Source: Rhodamnia argentea (lineage: Eukaryota > Streptophyta > Magnoliopsida > Myrtales > Myrtaceae). Taken from it: a DNA stretch of 64,000 nt. The notes beneath the pieces were generated by a model that was given only the letters and a program-made list of their open reading frames with translations, was not told the origin of the DNA and did not search any database. Position numbers and translations under genes: made by a program. Shown here piece after piece: positions 47,353-58,978 of the stretch (position 1 is the first letter of the stretch; every line of letters starts with the position of its first letter). The stretch covers positions 23,442,934 through 23,506,933 of the forward strand of contig NC_063151.1 of assembly GCF_020921035.1 (NCBI RefSeq). Direction: 5' to 3'.

Positions 47353-49723
47353 TTAAAGGTGGCCACAGTCGAACTGACTGTGACCTGCCGAATCCCTGAA
47401 GAAGACAGCCATAAACACAATGCAAAAGTGCTTGACAACCATGGACGAAGTTTCAAACGTCTTGTTCTGAAGATAAGATTGAGTGGACAGTTTAATTAGC
47501 CTCATTCTGCTTTCCTTCTCGTATTGATTGAGCGCCTTCTCATATTTGTCCATGGTACACTTTTCAGATATCGCGTTACTGTCAGATTCCGAAATTTTCT
47601 GTGCCAAACATCTCGCAAGGACTACTGCATCTTCTAGACTCACCGAGCCGCCTTGGCCTATGAACGGACTCATCGTGTGTAATGCGTCGCCTGCTACCGT
47701 TACGGTTCCTTTACTGAAGCTCCCTAGCATTAAATCCCAAGGGGCACGATAACCGAATCTCAAGCAAGATAACGACCATCATCTCTTTCGTCTCTTCTGG
47801 GAAATCATGGGTTGTTTCGAGGCTCGACATTTTAATCAACTCTTGGTTCTTTGATATCTCCGAGTCTGCACGATACAGATGACAGTAACTCGAGTAAGCA
47901 CACGGTCCTAAAAAGATTGACGTATTATTTTCACCATTCTAGATGAGTTCCTAGTCTGTTAATTACTGCTTATTTTCCTCAGTTATTTTCCTTTTCTTTC
48001 CTTGCTTGTTAAATTCAGATTTTGCTAGCGAAAATAAGCAAGATTGCAGACATAGAAAGACTGTACCTATAGATTTCCAAAGGCGAGTTACGAACCAATA
48101 GACCAATGTGTCGTTGACGGGTACTCTTCCAAGCAAAACTTGCTCTTTTCTTGGAATTATAAAGAGGTTTTTGAATTCATGACCTTCTGGGTGGCTCGTG
48201 AAACCTCGAATCGCAGATGTAGCAGAAAACTTTGTTGGTTTCATGCGAAAATATTTCAAAACGACGGAATTTGCCCCATCACATCCTATCAGAACCTGTC
48301 AAATAAGTGGGAGAAAAGTTAACTCTCAAGACCTGGAAAGAAAGAATGGAACTCTTGGTTTTCTTGAATTAACAGAGGAACCAAATCTATGGAAGAAACT
48401 TGTTGACATGTACAAAATAGTGACCTCAGTTTACGTACATATTATCTTCGGAGTTACCATATGCAGATCAAGTACATGTACATTCAGGTCGCATCAGGAT
48501 TTCAGTTTGGGGAGATTGTCCACTACATTTGCAGCATTGCCGTTACCAATTATATAACTTGTAATGAAAAACAAGATACATATAGTACCTTGGCCTTTAT
48601 GACAATCCCATTTTGAAGTTCGAGAGCTGCATAAGAAGTCACGGGGTCCAATTTCACTGAGATCACGCGGCATCCGAAGCGAACTGTTCCTTGAGGCAGA
48701 TCCTTGGCCAAAGCTTCAACAAGATCTCTCCGTTTTATGCATTGTCCTTCCCCCTTGCTGCAAAACGTGCCTAAAAATATTAACACTACCAGTTGCTTCA
48801 AGTTTCACAGAGAATTTGCAAAGGGTTTATGCCGGACCTCAGTGGCGATTTTATCAGCATTGTTCCTCGATCAAGCATCATGTTTCTGAATCTGTCTTTG
48901 TTAACTATTGTTAGGGGCGGCTGTGACAAAAATGACTACACCCATGGCCTTGTTATACAGCTTTCCTTTAAAATGAGCTGACCCTGGTCATGATTTTTCT
49001 CATGGGGCAAGGGCAGGGGAGGCAAAATTGATCAAGGAATTCATATTTCAAATATCAACGAAGAATGATTAGTCAATGGAAATTTGTCAAAAGGAACATC
49101 GACTGCTGAAAAATATTAGGCCAAAATCAACTATAGTTTTGGCCATCGTGATCAAGCCGGATACGAGTAGTACAAGAGCTCATGGGGAGCCAATGATCTG
49201 TGAACAACCAGAGAGTATCTCTCCATTCTCTTCTCATTTGATCAAGCATGACATAACAAGTTCAGAGGAGTTTGCATATTGATCAAGCATAACAAAAACA
49301 TTTGTTCATCTAAAGGAAACATGCCATATTCCAATAGAATCCACTTCCTAGACCAATCTGACTCATGAAAATAATTATGCAATAGAGAGAGAGAGAGAGA
49401 GAACCCATCAATATGAAACGAGTCTTTTCGAAGCACTGATCCTATTCCAAGATGATCCAAGGCATGCCATCCATTGGCTCAAATGGTCATGGCCGCTCCG
49501 GTTGCGCATAAACACTCCAATCTATCTAAGACCAAACTCCTAATGCCCTTCCTGTAAATCATCCTCAGAAGAACGCCATATCATAAACTTCCCTAGCTTT
49601 TCGCATGAACTTAAAACTCTGTAAAAACGCAGAAAAAACTAACCTGTGTGGAGCAAGAGCGGTGGCAAGGCCACAGATGCCCCCACCAACAATCACAATG
49701 TCTCTCTCTTCAGCTCCATTCAT
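47353..49723 (-). pseudogene. FAD-dependent monooxygenase, copy B (pseudogene)
   Basis: Tandem duplicate of copy A with all five exons still at matching borders: 49723-49644, 49551-49405, 48757-48589, 48295-48067, 47865-47353. Roughly nine of ten bases agree with copy A. Two disabling changes: in exon 2 a CGA arginine codon (copy A ATTCGAGCC) is TGA at 49481-49479, and in exon 5 a 17-base deletion near 47775 shifts the frame before RAPWDLMLGSF. Splice borders are intact and exons 1, 3 and 4 are open. FAD motifs GGGICGLATALA and LIGCDGANS are kept, and the frame after the deletion is still open to the normal stop. The changes look recent. Expression as a transcript remains possible; a full-length protein does not. 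Confidence 0.88.
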
Positions 49724-51571
49724 CTTTTCTATCACTTGGAGAGAAAACTTTGACTAGCTGTCAAGAAACATCAACCAAGGTCTATCTGTAATGCAATAAT
49801 TGGCGACTCCATGAGACCCATTGTGATCTAAAAAACATAGTAAAAAAGTTGCATGAACTCTTCACTTGTTAAAGACGGTTACTTGTTGAATAATAGACTT
49901 GGTGCTGCTTTGCTAGTAAAACCGTGCTTTTGCTCCGTACATTCGGACTCTTTGTTGGATTCCCTGGTCATTGAAGTTATGGCTGCCTTTATAGTGGTCT
50001 GTGACGTGTTCGGAGGCTTTCTCTCATCCTTCCGATCTTCACGGATAATCTTTTTCCGTCTGTTCTCTTGAAATCAACAGGAGCATTGAATTGCTGCTCT
50101 ATTCAGCATGAGAAAATTGACCAGGAATTTTATGTCATATACACCTGTCTTAAGCTTTCATGGTTGATGAGTCCATGATGATTGTTGATAAGTTAATCAC
50201 CATTAGCCAACACATTACTCTTCCTGTGTTGATCTCTCTCTCTCTCTGCATTGCAATATTACCATATTTGCGTACCATATCAAGTAAATCTTTCCAGGTC
50301 TCATCAAAACTTCAGTAACTCGAGATCAATCACTTCTTCTTGACTTGGCATCTCATCCGAATGTCTTCTTCTCCCTTATATCGATCTCTGATGGGAAAAA
50401 ATCAATTTCGTCTAGAGTAGGTAGTCGTCGTCCCCGTTTCTTTAAGCTCCTTTGGCAGTGCTTACTGTCACCTTAACTAGTAATCTCATGGATTTGGAAG
50501 ATCATTTTGCAACACCTTTGAAAGGGTGGCATCACTTGTCAAAAGGAAAATCATAACAAAGGCGGCATGACTTCATTCATTCATTCCTTGCCTTTCTTAT
50601 TTTACACGAATCCGGTGCATATAGTCTGAGTCCATAATCCATATCATGTGCGAACCAGTTTTTGTCAGGAAAATTCCTTTTTTCCTCTTTGTTAAATGCC
50701 TTTCTTCATCACAAAGATGAGATCTGTCAATTACTCCTCATACATTAGCATCCAACTGGATTTGCTGATGACAATGAATACCTACTTTCATTTTTCTATT
50801 CCCGGCTTATCTTTCGGGATTCGATCTCTATCTTGTAATATTACTATGCAAAAATCAGAGGACAGTCCAGTTAACAATCTTGCCAGGCATAGCAAGAATT
50901 ATCACCAACAGACGGAAAGGCAAAGATTTGCAACTTCTTCTGTGCTTTAAGGTAGAAGGTTTTGTCACGCGATTGTTCCTAAGACTGACTTTTGTTTGGT
51001 CCAGAATGGTTGTTTTATTACTGGGATCAGGATAACTGAGAGTTCAGATCATGTCCACGAGAAGATTTTTGTGTACTTTGGCCAGTTTAAACCCCTATTT
51101 GTATAATATTCACTTTAAACACTCTTTTGAAAAAGTGAAGATACTTCAGACATTTATTTGAAATAATGTCCCATCCGAACACTTTTTTTTTAGAAAAATG
51201 AGGGCACGTTAAGCCATTATTTGAAAATTTTCCTTGTAAAAATGACTTCGCACATCATTAAGAATAATTAGCACGAGCTTATATTCAAGAAATAAAATAG
51301 GACCTAACTTCGAAAAAAAAATATCCTTAATAGATAAGGCAAAGCCTTAACCTAATGAAATATAACGACCGGTTGGATAGATGAAGGTAACATGTATGCA
51401 CTTTATCAAATTATAAGAATGAATTACTACGTCCCTGAAAATGCTTGACATAATTTAAAAAATCAGTGGTAAGCTTATTTTAAAATTAATGTCAGAAGCC
51501 AACTCTTTATACCATTCTTCTTTAGCAGATGTAAGAACAAAATAAATAAATAAAAACAAAAATAATTTTCT
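49724..51571. other. AT-rich spacer, no gene seen
   Basis: Upstream of monooxygenase copy B. The match to copy A's upstream DNA ends within about 40 bases of the start codon. A short CT tract stands at 50230-50246. Open frames (49853-50071, 50696-50950) have no recognisable product. Confidence 0.4.
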
Positions 51572-52024
51572 TTGGTTAATACAACGAAAAATCGGAAAGG
51601 GGTATACATGTGATTAATTTACCACAAACTAATTTTTCACCATAAAAAAATCAAAACCGATACACTTGTGGCAAATTCAGCATCCGTTAACTTCTGTTAA
51701 TTTCTATCATCAAATTGCTTATTTGGATGACACGCATATTAGTTTGGAGTTTTCATCGTCCATTTATCACAACCGTACCAATTTAAGGATTTTTGTGGCA
51801 TTAACCCAATTTAACGGAAGCTAACGGAGGGTAAATTTGTTACAAATGTACAATTAGGGATAAATTTATCACAAGTGTATAGTTGGGGTTTTTCATGGTC
51901 AAAAAATTAGTTTGGCATAAATTTGTCATAGGGTACTAGTTTAGGATTTTTGGTGGACAAAAGTTAGTTCAAACTAAATTTATCACCGTTGTACTAATTA
52001 GAGGTTTTTTGTACTATTAACCCT
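51572..52024. mobile_element. Inverted-repeat element, about 450 bases
   Basis: The left end (ggttaatacaacgaaaaa) pairs with the right end (ttttttgtactattaacc). Further inside, acacttgtggcaaatt and ccgttaacttctgttaattt on the left have counterparts on the right in reversed orientation, with mismatches. AT-rich and non-coding. Non-autonomous DNA transposon, inferred. Confidence 0.5.
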
Positions 52025-52337
52025 TTATATTTTTTACTCTTACAATGAGAATAATGCATTTCCACTCTGTATAACCTAATGAAATTTAGTGTGCATATAT
52101 ATTACAAATCACCATGGATTTATCGATATTTTGAAATAATATTCTCTATGGATAACTGTTGTTCCTAGTTCATTTTACAATTCAAAGTCTACAATTCAAT
52201 AAACATCTTTATAATTAGATTGAGACTTTAAAGGATATCCTACAATTTTCACCCTCACTTAACAAAATCTCAATCTTTCATTTGCCGAAAATACGCTCCT
52301 CTTATCAAAGTTAAATGTGTTAAATGAGCTAAAGTCT

Positions 52338-52470
52338 CTTTTTTTTTTTTTTTTTTGGGGGGGACGCCCCCCCGCCCGGGGGAGGGGAAACCCGGGGAAA
52401 GGAGGGGATACGTGCTCCCCCCCGTGCCCCGATTGTCCCGCCTGGTTCGAATCGTGGCGGTGGCTAAGTC
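52338..52470. other. GC-rich island after a T-run, with a B-box-like word
   Basis: A run of 18 T, then about 80 bases almost only G and C (ggggggg, ccccccc and gggaggggaaa blocks), then cctggttcgaatcgtggcgg, which resembles a pol III B box. It may be the end of a degenerate tRNA-derived repeat or an assembly-prone homopolymer patch. No A box recognised, so no SINE call. Confidence 0.3.
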
Positions 52471-52542
52471 TCTTTTACTGCTTACAAAAACTTTAAACTT
52501 TTATGTTTGGAAAAAGAAAGGCTCCTCTCATTAAATTATGGG

Positions 52543-53499
52543 ACAAGTGCACTAGAAGTCCTAAAACTCATCAAGAAAGTACAATTGAATCCTAAAACTT
52601 ATAAAAAAATGCAATTAAATCTTAAAAATTGTCAAATTGATTCAATCGAGTCCTTCCGTTAACTATGTTCATTTAGACTAACGAAAAATACTGATGTGCC
52701 TTTTTTAAAATATTTTATCTCTCCTACATTGCGATGACGAGGCTAAAATATGAACATAAGGCTAAGCCTTAATTATAATTTTTTAATCAAAATATTAGTC
52801 AAGAGAAATTAAAACATTTAAAAAAGGTATTTATAAAATACTAAAAAAGACAAAGGCAGCAGGCAAGGCCTTGCCACCGGTGCCCTCATTGCTTGAAAGG
52901 GTTGCTAGGGGCTTGGCGAGGGCCAACGACCTCCAATGATCTCAAGCGAGGGTCGTGGCCCTTCACCCGAAGCTAGGCAAGGGTCGTCGGGCCCTTGCCT
53001 TTGGTCCGCAGGGGTCACCGACCCTCGCGGAGCCCTTGCCAACCTTTTTGCCTCTCCTTTAGGCGAGCTACTTTGTTCCGAGGTTATGGACCGGACCAGT
53101 TTAAAGAAATAAATTTTTTTCTATTTTCTTTTCTTTTTTGTGTTTTTATAAATACCTTCTTTTTATGTTTTAATTTCATTTAATTAACATTTTGGTTAAA
53201 AAATGATAATATAAGCTAATTCCATTTAATTAATATTTTGATTTCAATGATGATTTAAGCTAAAACGACATTGTTCTAGCCTTGTGTTCATATTTTATCA
53301 TGCCATCCCCACGTAGGAGAGAGAATATATTAAAAAAAAAGTTACGTCAGCATTTCTATTTGTTTAAATAAACATGATTAACAAAAGGATTCAATTGCAC
53401 AAATTTGACAAGTTTTAAGACTTGATTGTACTTTTTGTAATTTTTGAGACTCAATTACACTATCCCGACAAGTTTTGAGATTTCTAATGCACTTATACC
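52543..53499. mobile_element. GC-core inverted-repeat element (family F3), arms about 300 bases
   Basis: Left caagtgcactagaagtcc pairs with right tttctaatgcacttat, and pairing continues inwards (aatcctaaaactt; ggtatttataaaata with ttttataaataccttc) almost to a GC-rich core at 52850-53060. The core has ccttgcc, gcgaggg and caagggtcg words. Here the A-rich tract is on the left of the core and the T-rich tract on the right, the reverse of the other copies. No protein coded. Confidence 0.65.
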
Positions 53500-55234
53500 T
53501 TGAATTAAAAGCATTAAAAGTTTGTCTATATGACTCAATGTAACGAATAATCGAAGTGATCGAGAGGTCAAATGGTATTTACAAAGGTACAAACTCTTGG
53601 CAGACGGTTCACTTGATAATTGATGGGATCATTTTATAGTGAATTTGAAACCCAAATCAATCTCTCTCCTCTCTCTCTCTCTAATGGAAAAATCCTCCAA
53701 TTAAGAATAATCGGTTCCAGGATGAATCGGTTCTAAGACTTGAAGCTAGAACCTATTCTATTCTACATATCTTGGTTCCAATTTTTCTGAATGTGAAACT
53801 GAACTAATTACATTTGAAACAGCCAATCTAGCGAAATCAAATTATTCATATTGTGTATGCTACCTTAGATAATGTCAAGTGGCCCTTGGGTAGACCAACG
53901 AAAATGCACTCTAATTTCAGACATTCATGGGATCTACTCCTCAATTTATAACTTCTCATGTTTTTTCCAATACAAAAGGTGTTAAACTGTTTTTAAATAA
54001 AATAGACCAAATAAAATTGGCAATTCATAGTATTAACTTGAGAATCGAATTAGCAATGGCGGATTCCAAAGTTTTACCCCAAAAAACCTACTCTCTCTCT
54101 CTCTCTCTCTCTCTTTTTTAGGGTCGAAAACCAAAGAACCTACTCGACTATCCTGAGAATCGGACGATTCAGTCCGGTTCCGGCATTGAAGCGGGATTGA
54201 TGTTGACCCTTGTATTTAAAGTAAATTTCCTATGTAATGATAATTTATCCACCTCTTGACATTATCGATGGTTGGGATTATTAGGTTCACTATTGGTATA
54301 GAAGGCATCATGCATCTTAATTATTAGATGGATGACACGTGTATTTAAATAGAATTATCAATTAAAAGTGCAAATTATATTTTGACTCGTTGCAGAAGCA
54401 ATAAAAATTCCTAATATTTATGAAAATAGTCCAATATTATATGGACCTTCTCCCGTGCAGTAGGTCCCACCTTCCCCCATCTTTGGCGCCCCCTCCTGCG
54501 AGCCAGGAGTCGCAGAATCCATGGTCCAACCATCGGAGGACTCGACCCTCTCTCTCTCTCTCTCTCTTCCCCAAGAGCTTCTGAGCATAGTGACCCTTGG
54601 ATTCTGGTAATGTTTCTAGTCTTTTCCTCGTTACAGTTTCTCCGACATGACAAGAAGCCATGGTTTCTCTCGGATTAACACCAGATTTCGTGCTGTTTTG
54701 TCTGAGACTGAAGAGTTCAAGTGAACCCAGATCGATGCTTACAGATTTTCATATGTTCAGAGTCGTTCTTTAGGTCAGTGACGTTGCTGGTCAAGTTCGC
54801 TTTTAGGAACTTGTTGGCCGACTTAAGTTCCGTTCAATATGGAGATACTTGAGACCAATTGTTGGATAAAGGAGGACGACCCTTGTTTAGATTTTGCCCA
54901 TAGCAGCTAGGGTGTTTGTAGCAAAATATGAGGAGAAGCTAAGAGAGATTCGATAGTCTCTTCTTGAGATGATAAGATTTTCGCCCAAGAAAATGGAAGC
55001 AATGATGGTTTTGCAAAAAAAAAAAATGAAGTTGATGCTCTGTGTTTAGGATTTACCTTTGGAGGACATATCCTTGCTACTGCGTTTAGGATTTACCTGG
55101 GATTCACAATAAAGTAGTTGTGGATCAAATTTTTATTTTTGTTTTTAATTTTAATTTTAGTATTGCGATTCTTCTTTATATCCTGTGATGGCTATCCTTT
55201 AAATGGCTGCTTTTTTTTTTCTTGTCTAATGTAG
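53500..55234. other. Spacer and probable leader of the mTERF-related gene
   Basis: CT tracts at 53662-53682, 54091-54115 and 54548-54568. A noncoding first exon may end at 54606 (ggattctg before gtaatg), since the coding exon at 55237 is preceded by an acceptor-like taatgtag. That link is inferred. No other gene recognised; the AT-rich frame at 53927-54121 was not identified. Confidence 0.35.
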
Positions 55235-55236
55235 GG

Positions 55237-58200
55237 ATGGTTGGGAATTCCTTGGCTTCACCTCTGCTCTACCTTAAACCTGTAAGTTAAATCTTTGTTC
55301 CTCGTCCGTATCAAATTTCGGGCACATGGACGAAAATTGAAGTGCCTTTCCTTTTCTTCTTTGGCATTGGGAAGCACATGTGTGTACTTCAAGATTAACC
55401 GCCTTCTGCAAATTTACTTTCACGATATAAGCTGCAAGGAGGTCTTTCATTGGTCTGTAACCACCAGAAAGTGAGATGAAGAAATGTATTACTTTCATGA
55501 ATTTCCCCGAAATACAAAACCACTATTTTATTCACTTGACCGGCTAACTTCGAATGCTTTCAAACATACATTGCTGAGGACATACCTGAATTTTTCAGAG
55601 TTCCTTGTGAAATTTTATGTCCATTGTGCCAGTAATCATCTCAGCAGGTTTTAATAAGACAAAATTGCACCAGTAATCATCTCAGCAGGTTTTAATAAGA
55701 CATATATATAAGCAGGAGAGGGCCCTTTTACTTGTGGATGAGTTATACCTTGCAGTTTTGTGAATGGAATGTTTCTCTTTCAAAAATTGGACATATACAA
55801 GGGCTTGATTGATATCCAGTTATCAAGCTCTCCAAGCTCCAATGTCCTGCCGTTAGATTCACAGCTTCTTCAGATGCTGATTAATTTGTATCTTGAGATT
55901 TGATTATTGCGATTCACTTTGTTCTGAAAATGAAAACAAGAGTGAGGGTGACCATATTTGGAAATTATTATGGGAATTCTATTATTCTATGGGGTTCACG
56001 CAGGTTGCAGATTCTTGGGTACACATAAAATTATTCTACGTTGCTAGTTAGGTTGTTCCCCGTAATAATGGATACAAAGGAAGGGTGGGTGATCTTCTCC
56101 TGCCCATCCTTAATTGCATCTTGCTTTCCTGCCTACCACCTCGTTCCCTTCTCAAGGTATACTTACCTATAATTCACTTAACTCCTATCCCACTTGATGC
56201 CTACGGTTTTTCAGAACACCTAAAGGAAAAAACAAAAAATTAAAAAATCTACGGATTGAAGAACCTCTGAAGAGAGATGAGAGAAGCAGGTTCACAGGGT
56301 AAGTGTCCAAGATATGTGCCTTGGTATGCTTGACCCGTCCGTACTAAAGATAAGCCACCCTAACACCTCCTCCCCTCTCTTCCAACTCGAGATGGAACAA
56401 ATGGAGGACAATTATTCTGGTGATGTTTGGTTGCTTTTTGCAGTTTATTGCTTTTCAACAGCCTAACTGGCTGTAAAAGTTACATGTAGAAGAACTAGAC
56501 AAACATCCATATTGGACATGTAGATGCTCTAATGAGAAGGTGGTATTATAGGATGAAGACGCAAGTTCAAGGGTAAAGGAAGATCTAAAATGACACGAAT
56601 GAATAAATATGGAAAGATGTGAGTATATTGATCATACATCGGACTTGACCCATAATAGGGCACAATGGCCAAAAAAGATATATAGCTGATCTCCTGGATA
56701 GGATAAGGCTACACCATTGTTGTCCTCATCCCATTCGCAGAGTGGCATACGAAATAATACTTCCATGTATTTAATATTGAACTTTTGCAATCATATAACA
56801 TTAAAGTACCTTGATGATATCTACCTTGCTAGCAAATTAAGCTTTGTTGATTTGAGCTTATTAAGAAAGAACATTCCTGCGCATGAGCGTGATTTAGGAG
56901 TTGGGTTGGCAATTGGAGAAGGTAGTGAAATTCAAGATATCACTCAAACCTCTAGTAACAGTTGCAATATCGTGTGCTAGAGGAACTATAAAATTTAAGT
57001 GAAACAAGGAATTCCATGCATGCACAACCTGTTCAACCTGCCGCGACCTTATTTCCATCTCCTAATCACACTATATTTTACAAACTGGTGGATTGATTTT
57101 TTTTTGCCACTGAATCTTTGTGGCTAAGCCGAGCACTCTCAATATTCTAGGGAACCTCTTTGATAATAATTAATACCTGCAAATTACACTCCTCGAGATC
57201 CTTAACTGTTTGTCCTTGCTGGCTTAAAATTTCGGTCAAGTTACAGAGCAGGTGGGTTTTGTTTGTCCTTGCTGGCTAAACTGTGTTATAAATTAGGCCA
57301 AATTACATTGCAGGTGGGTTTCGTTCAAACTATTGTCTGCATTTGTCCATGCTTTCCTATTTTAGTTAAACACTTGGTATACTGAAGTATTTGTTTCTGT
57401 TACTATTTTGTTACCATTCTGTAATAAATGGTAAATATGATAACTATGTCTGTATTATCAACGAGTGAAAAGCTTGTTGTAGGCATGTGTTACAGAAAAG
57501 CTTCTGTAACACTTGGTAAATATGTTATCAGCAGCACTGCAACTTGTGCACATTGCATTGTTATTCTTGAAAAATTCTTAAAACAGGTTCATTCTGTTGC
57601 TGGGGTCTTACTACTTGCTGAGTCATGTAGCATATTTCGAGTAAAGAAGACATGCTTCGACTTGTGCATGATGAATTTTTTCTCATCCTAACTGAGATAT
57701 TGAGAACTAAGATGTCAGATTGTCTAGTCTTGGTTACCGGAGTACTTTGTACAATTTGAAACTGGTTTCTCTGGATCATCCTAATGTCTATCTTCCATAG
57801 GTCAGATGATTAAATTCAACATATTGCGGACTATTAGGTACATAAGTAAGCTTCTCTCTCATTTCCCTGATTTAGGGAGAAAGAACGGAGATTTGGGATC
57901 ATCTTGGTTTTTAAGAGGACTTCGCATACTTATAGCCTGAATGGAATATTAGAATCCACATCCCAAAGTCTTGGAGCGAGACTTTAAGGATATTGCGAGT
58001 GTACTTGAAATCTCATTGTCATGTTTGAATTTACTATCTGAAGTGTGTCGACGCATCTAACCCTTGGATGCATCTCTTTAGGGGAAATAGGAAACTTGGG
58101 AGGGGTAGGATCAATTGTTTGAGGAACGAAAGGCATATCTCAGTTCTTTGAACACAACGAGAGTCGTGATGTTGTATATATAGCTCACAGACATAATTTG

Positions 58201-58978
58201 CTTCCCACTCCACAGTTTAATTTCCTTGTCTGATATCTTTTGTGCTTCACATTGGCTTTGTTCATTGCTACCTCTAAAATGAACTTGGACAGCATGACAA
58301 CAGAGTTATCTATGACAAGTCAATGTAATTCGTACTTCAGATCTTGTACTTTCCTTTTCTTTTGAAATCTTCAGTAATCGCATCGAACAATGTGAATTGC
58401 AGAGTGATACTGTGACTGTTGCACTTGCTAGTGCTGCTTTAAGCACATCTTTCTCCAATTCGGCCACATCTAAAGTGACGAGCTTAGCTTGGCCACCAAG
58501 TCTCTCTGCTAAGAAATGGGTAGTACGTGCAAGTGATGTAACTGTAGATTTAAGCGAAGAACAGAAGAAGACATGGGAAAGATGTAGAGATGCTCTTTCT
58601 GTGTTCAATTTCAGCAACGAGGAGGAGGACAAGATACTTGCTAAAGCATTTGGCCAAATTCATTCCCCTTACTGGGGTGAAGAACGTAAAAAGGAAGTCC
58701 CTACCTACGAAGCTCTAAGTGAAACTTTAGATTATTTGAGGAGTTTAACCCTCTCAGACGAGGACCTTTGCAAGCTGCTCAAGAAGTTCCCTGAGGTTCT
58801 TGGATGCGAACTTGAAGACGAAGTGAAGAACAACGTCAAAGTCCTGGAAAAGGATTGGGGGATAAAGGGCAAGTCTCTTCGCAATCTTCTGCACCGAAAT
58901 CCAAAGGTCTTGGGTTATAACATTGATTGCAAGGGAGACTGTATGGCACAGTGCACGAGATGCTGGGTTCGATTTTAA
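55237..58978 (+). CDS. mTERF-related small protein, probably plastid
   Basis: Member of the mTERF (mitochondrial transcription termination factor) family, which binds organellar nucleic acid. Proposed exons: 55237-55281 (MVGNSLASPLLYLKP, donor gtaagt) and 58403-58978 (acceptor gaattgcag), phase 0, 206 residues. The N-terminal 50-60 residues are Ser/Ala-rich, like a transit peptide. WVVRASDVTVDLSEEQKKTW, FGQIHSPYWGEERKKEVP, two mTERF-type helix repeats (LLKKFPEVLGCELED, LLHRNPKVLGYNIDC) and a Cys-rich tail DCMAQCTRCWVRF follow. Only about two repeats are present, far fewer than in full mTERFs. It recalls Arabidopsis At4g09620-type proteins (memory). Exon 2 lacks an ATG near its start, so an upstream exon is needed; the 15-codon exon is the best candidate but unproven. 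The intron is 3.1 kb. Confidence 0.78.
55629..55710 (+). repeat. Tandem duplication, period 41 bases, in the mTERF intron
   Basis: ccagtaatcatctcagcagg followed by ttttaataagaca occurs at 55629 and again at 55670. The 33-base words are identical; only the short joint differs. A local duplication. Confidence 0.85.

Noticed and set aside
53927-54121. AT-rich frame starting MGSTPQFITSH, possible organelle DNA insert
   Set aside because: I could not match it to any plastid or mitochondrial gene, and it ends in a CT microsatellite.
58306-58632. Minus-strand frame opposite the mTERF-related exon
   Set aside because: Shadow of the coding exon on the plus strand.
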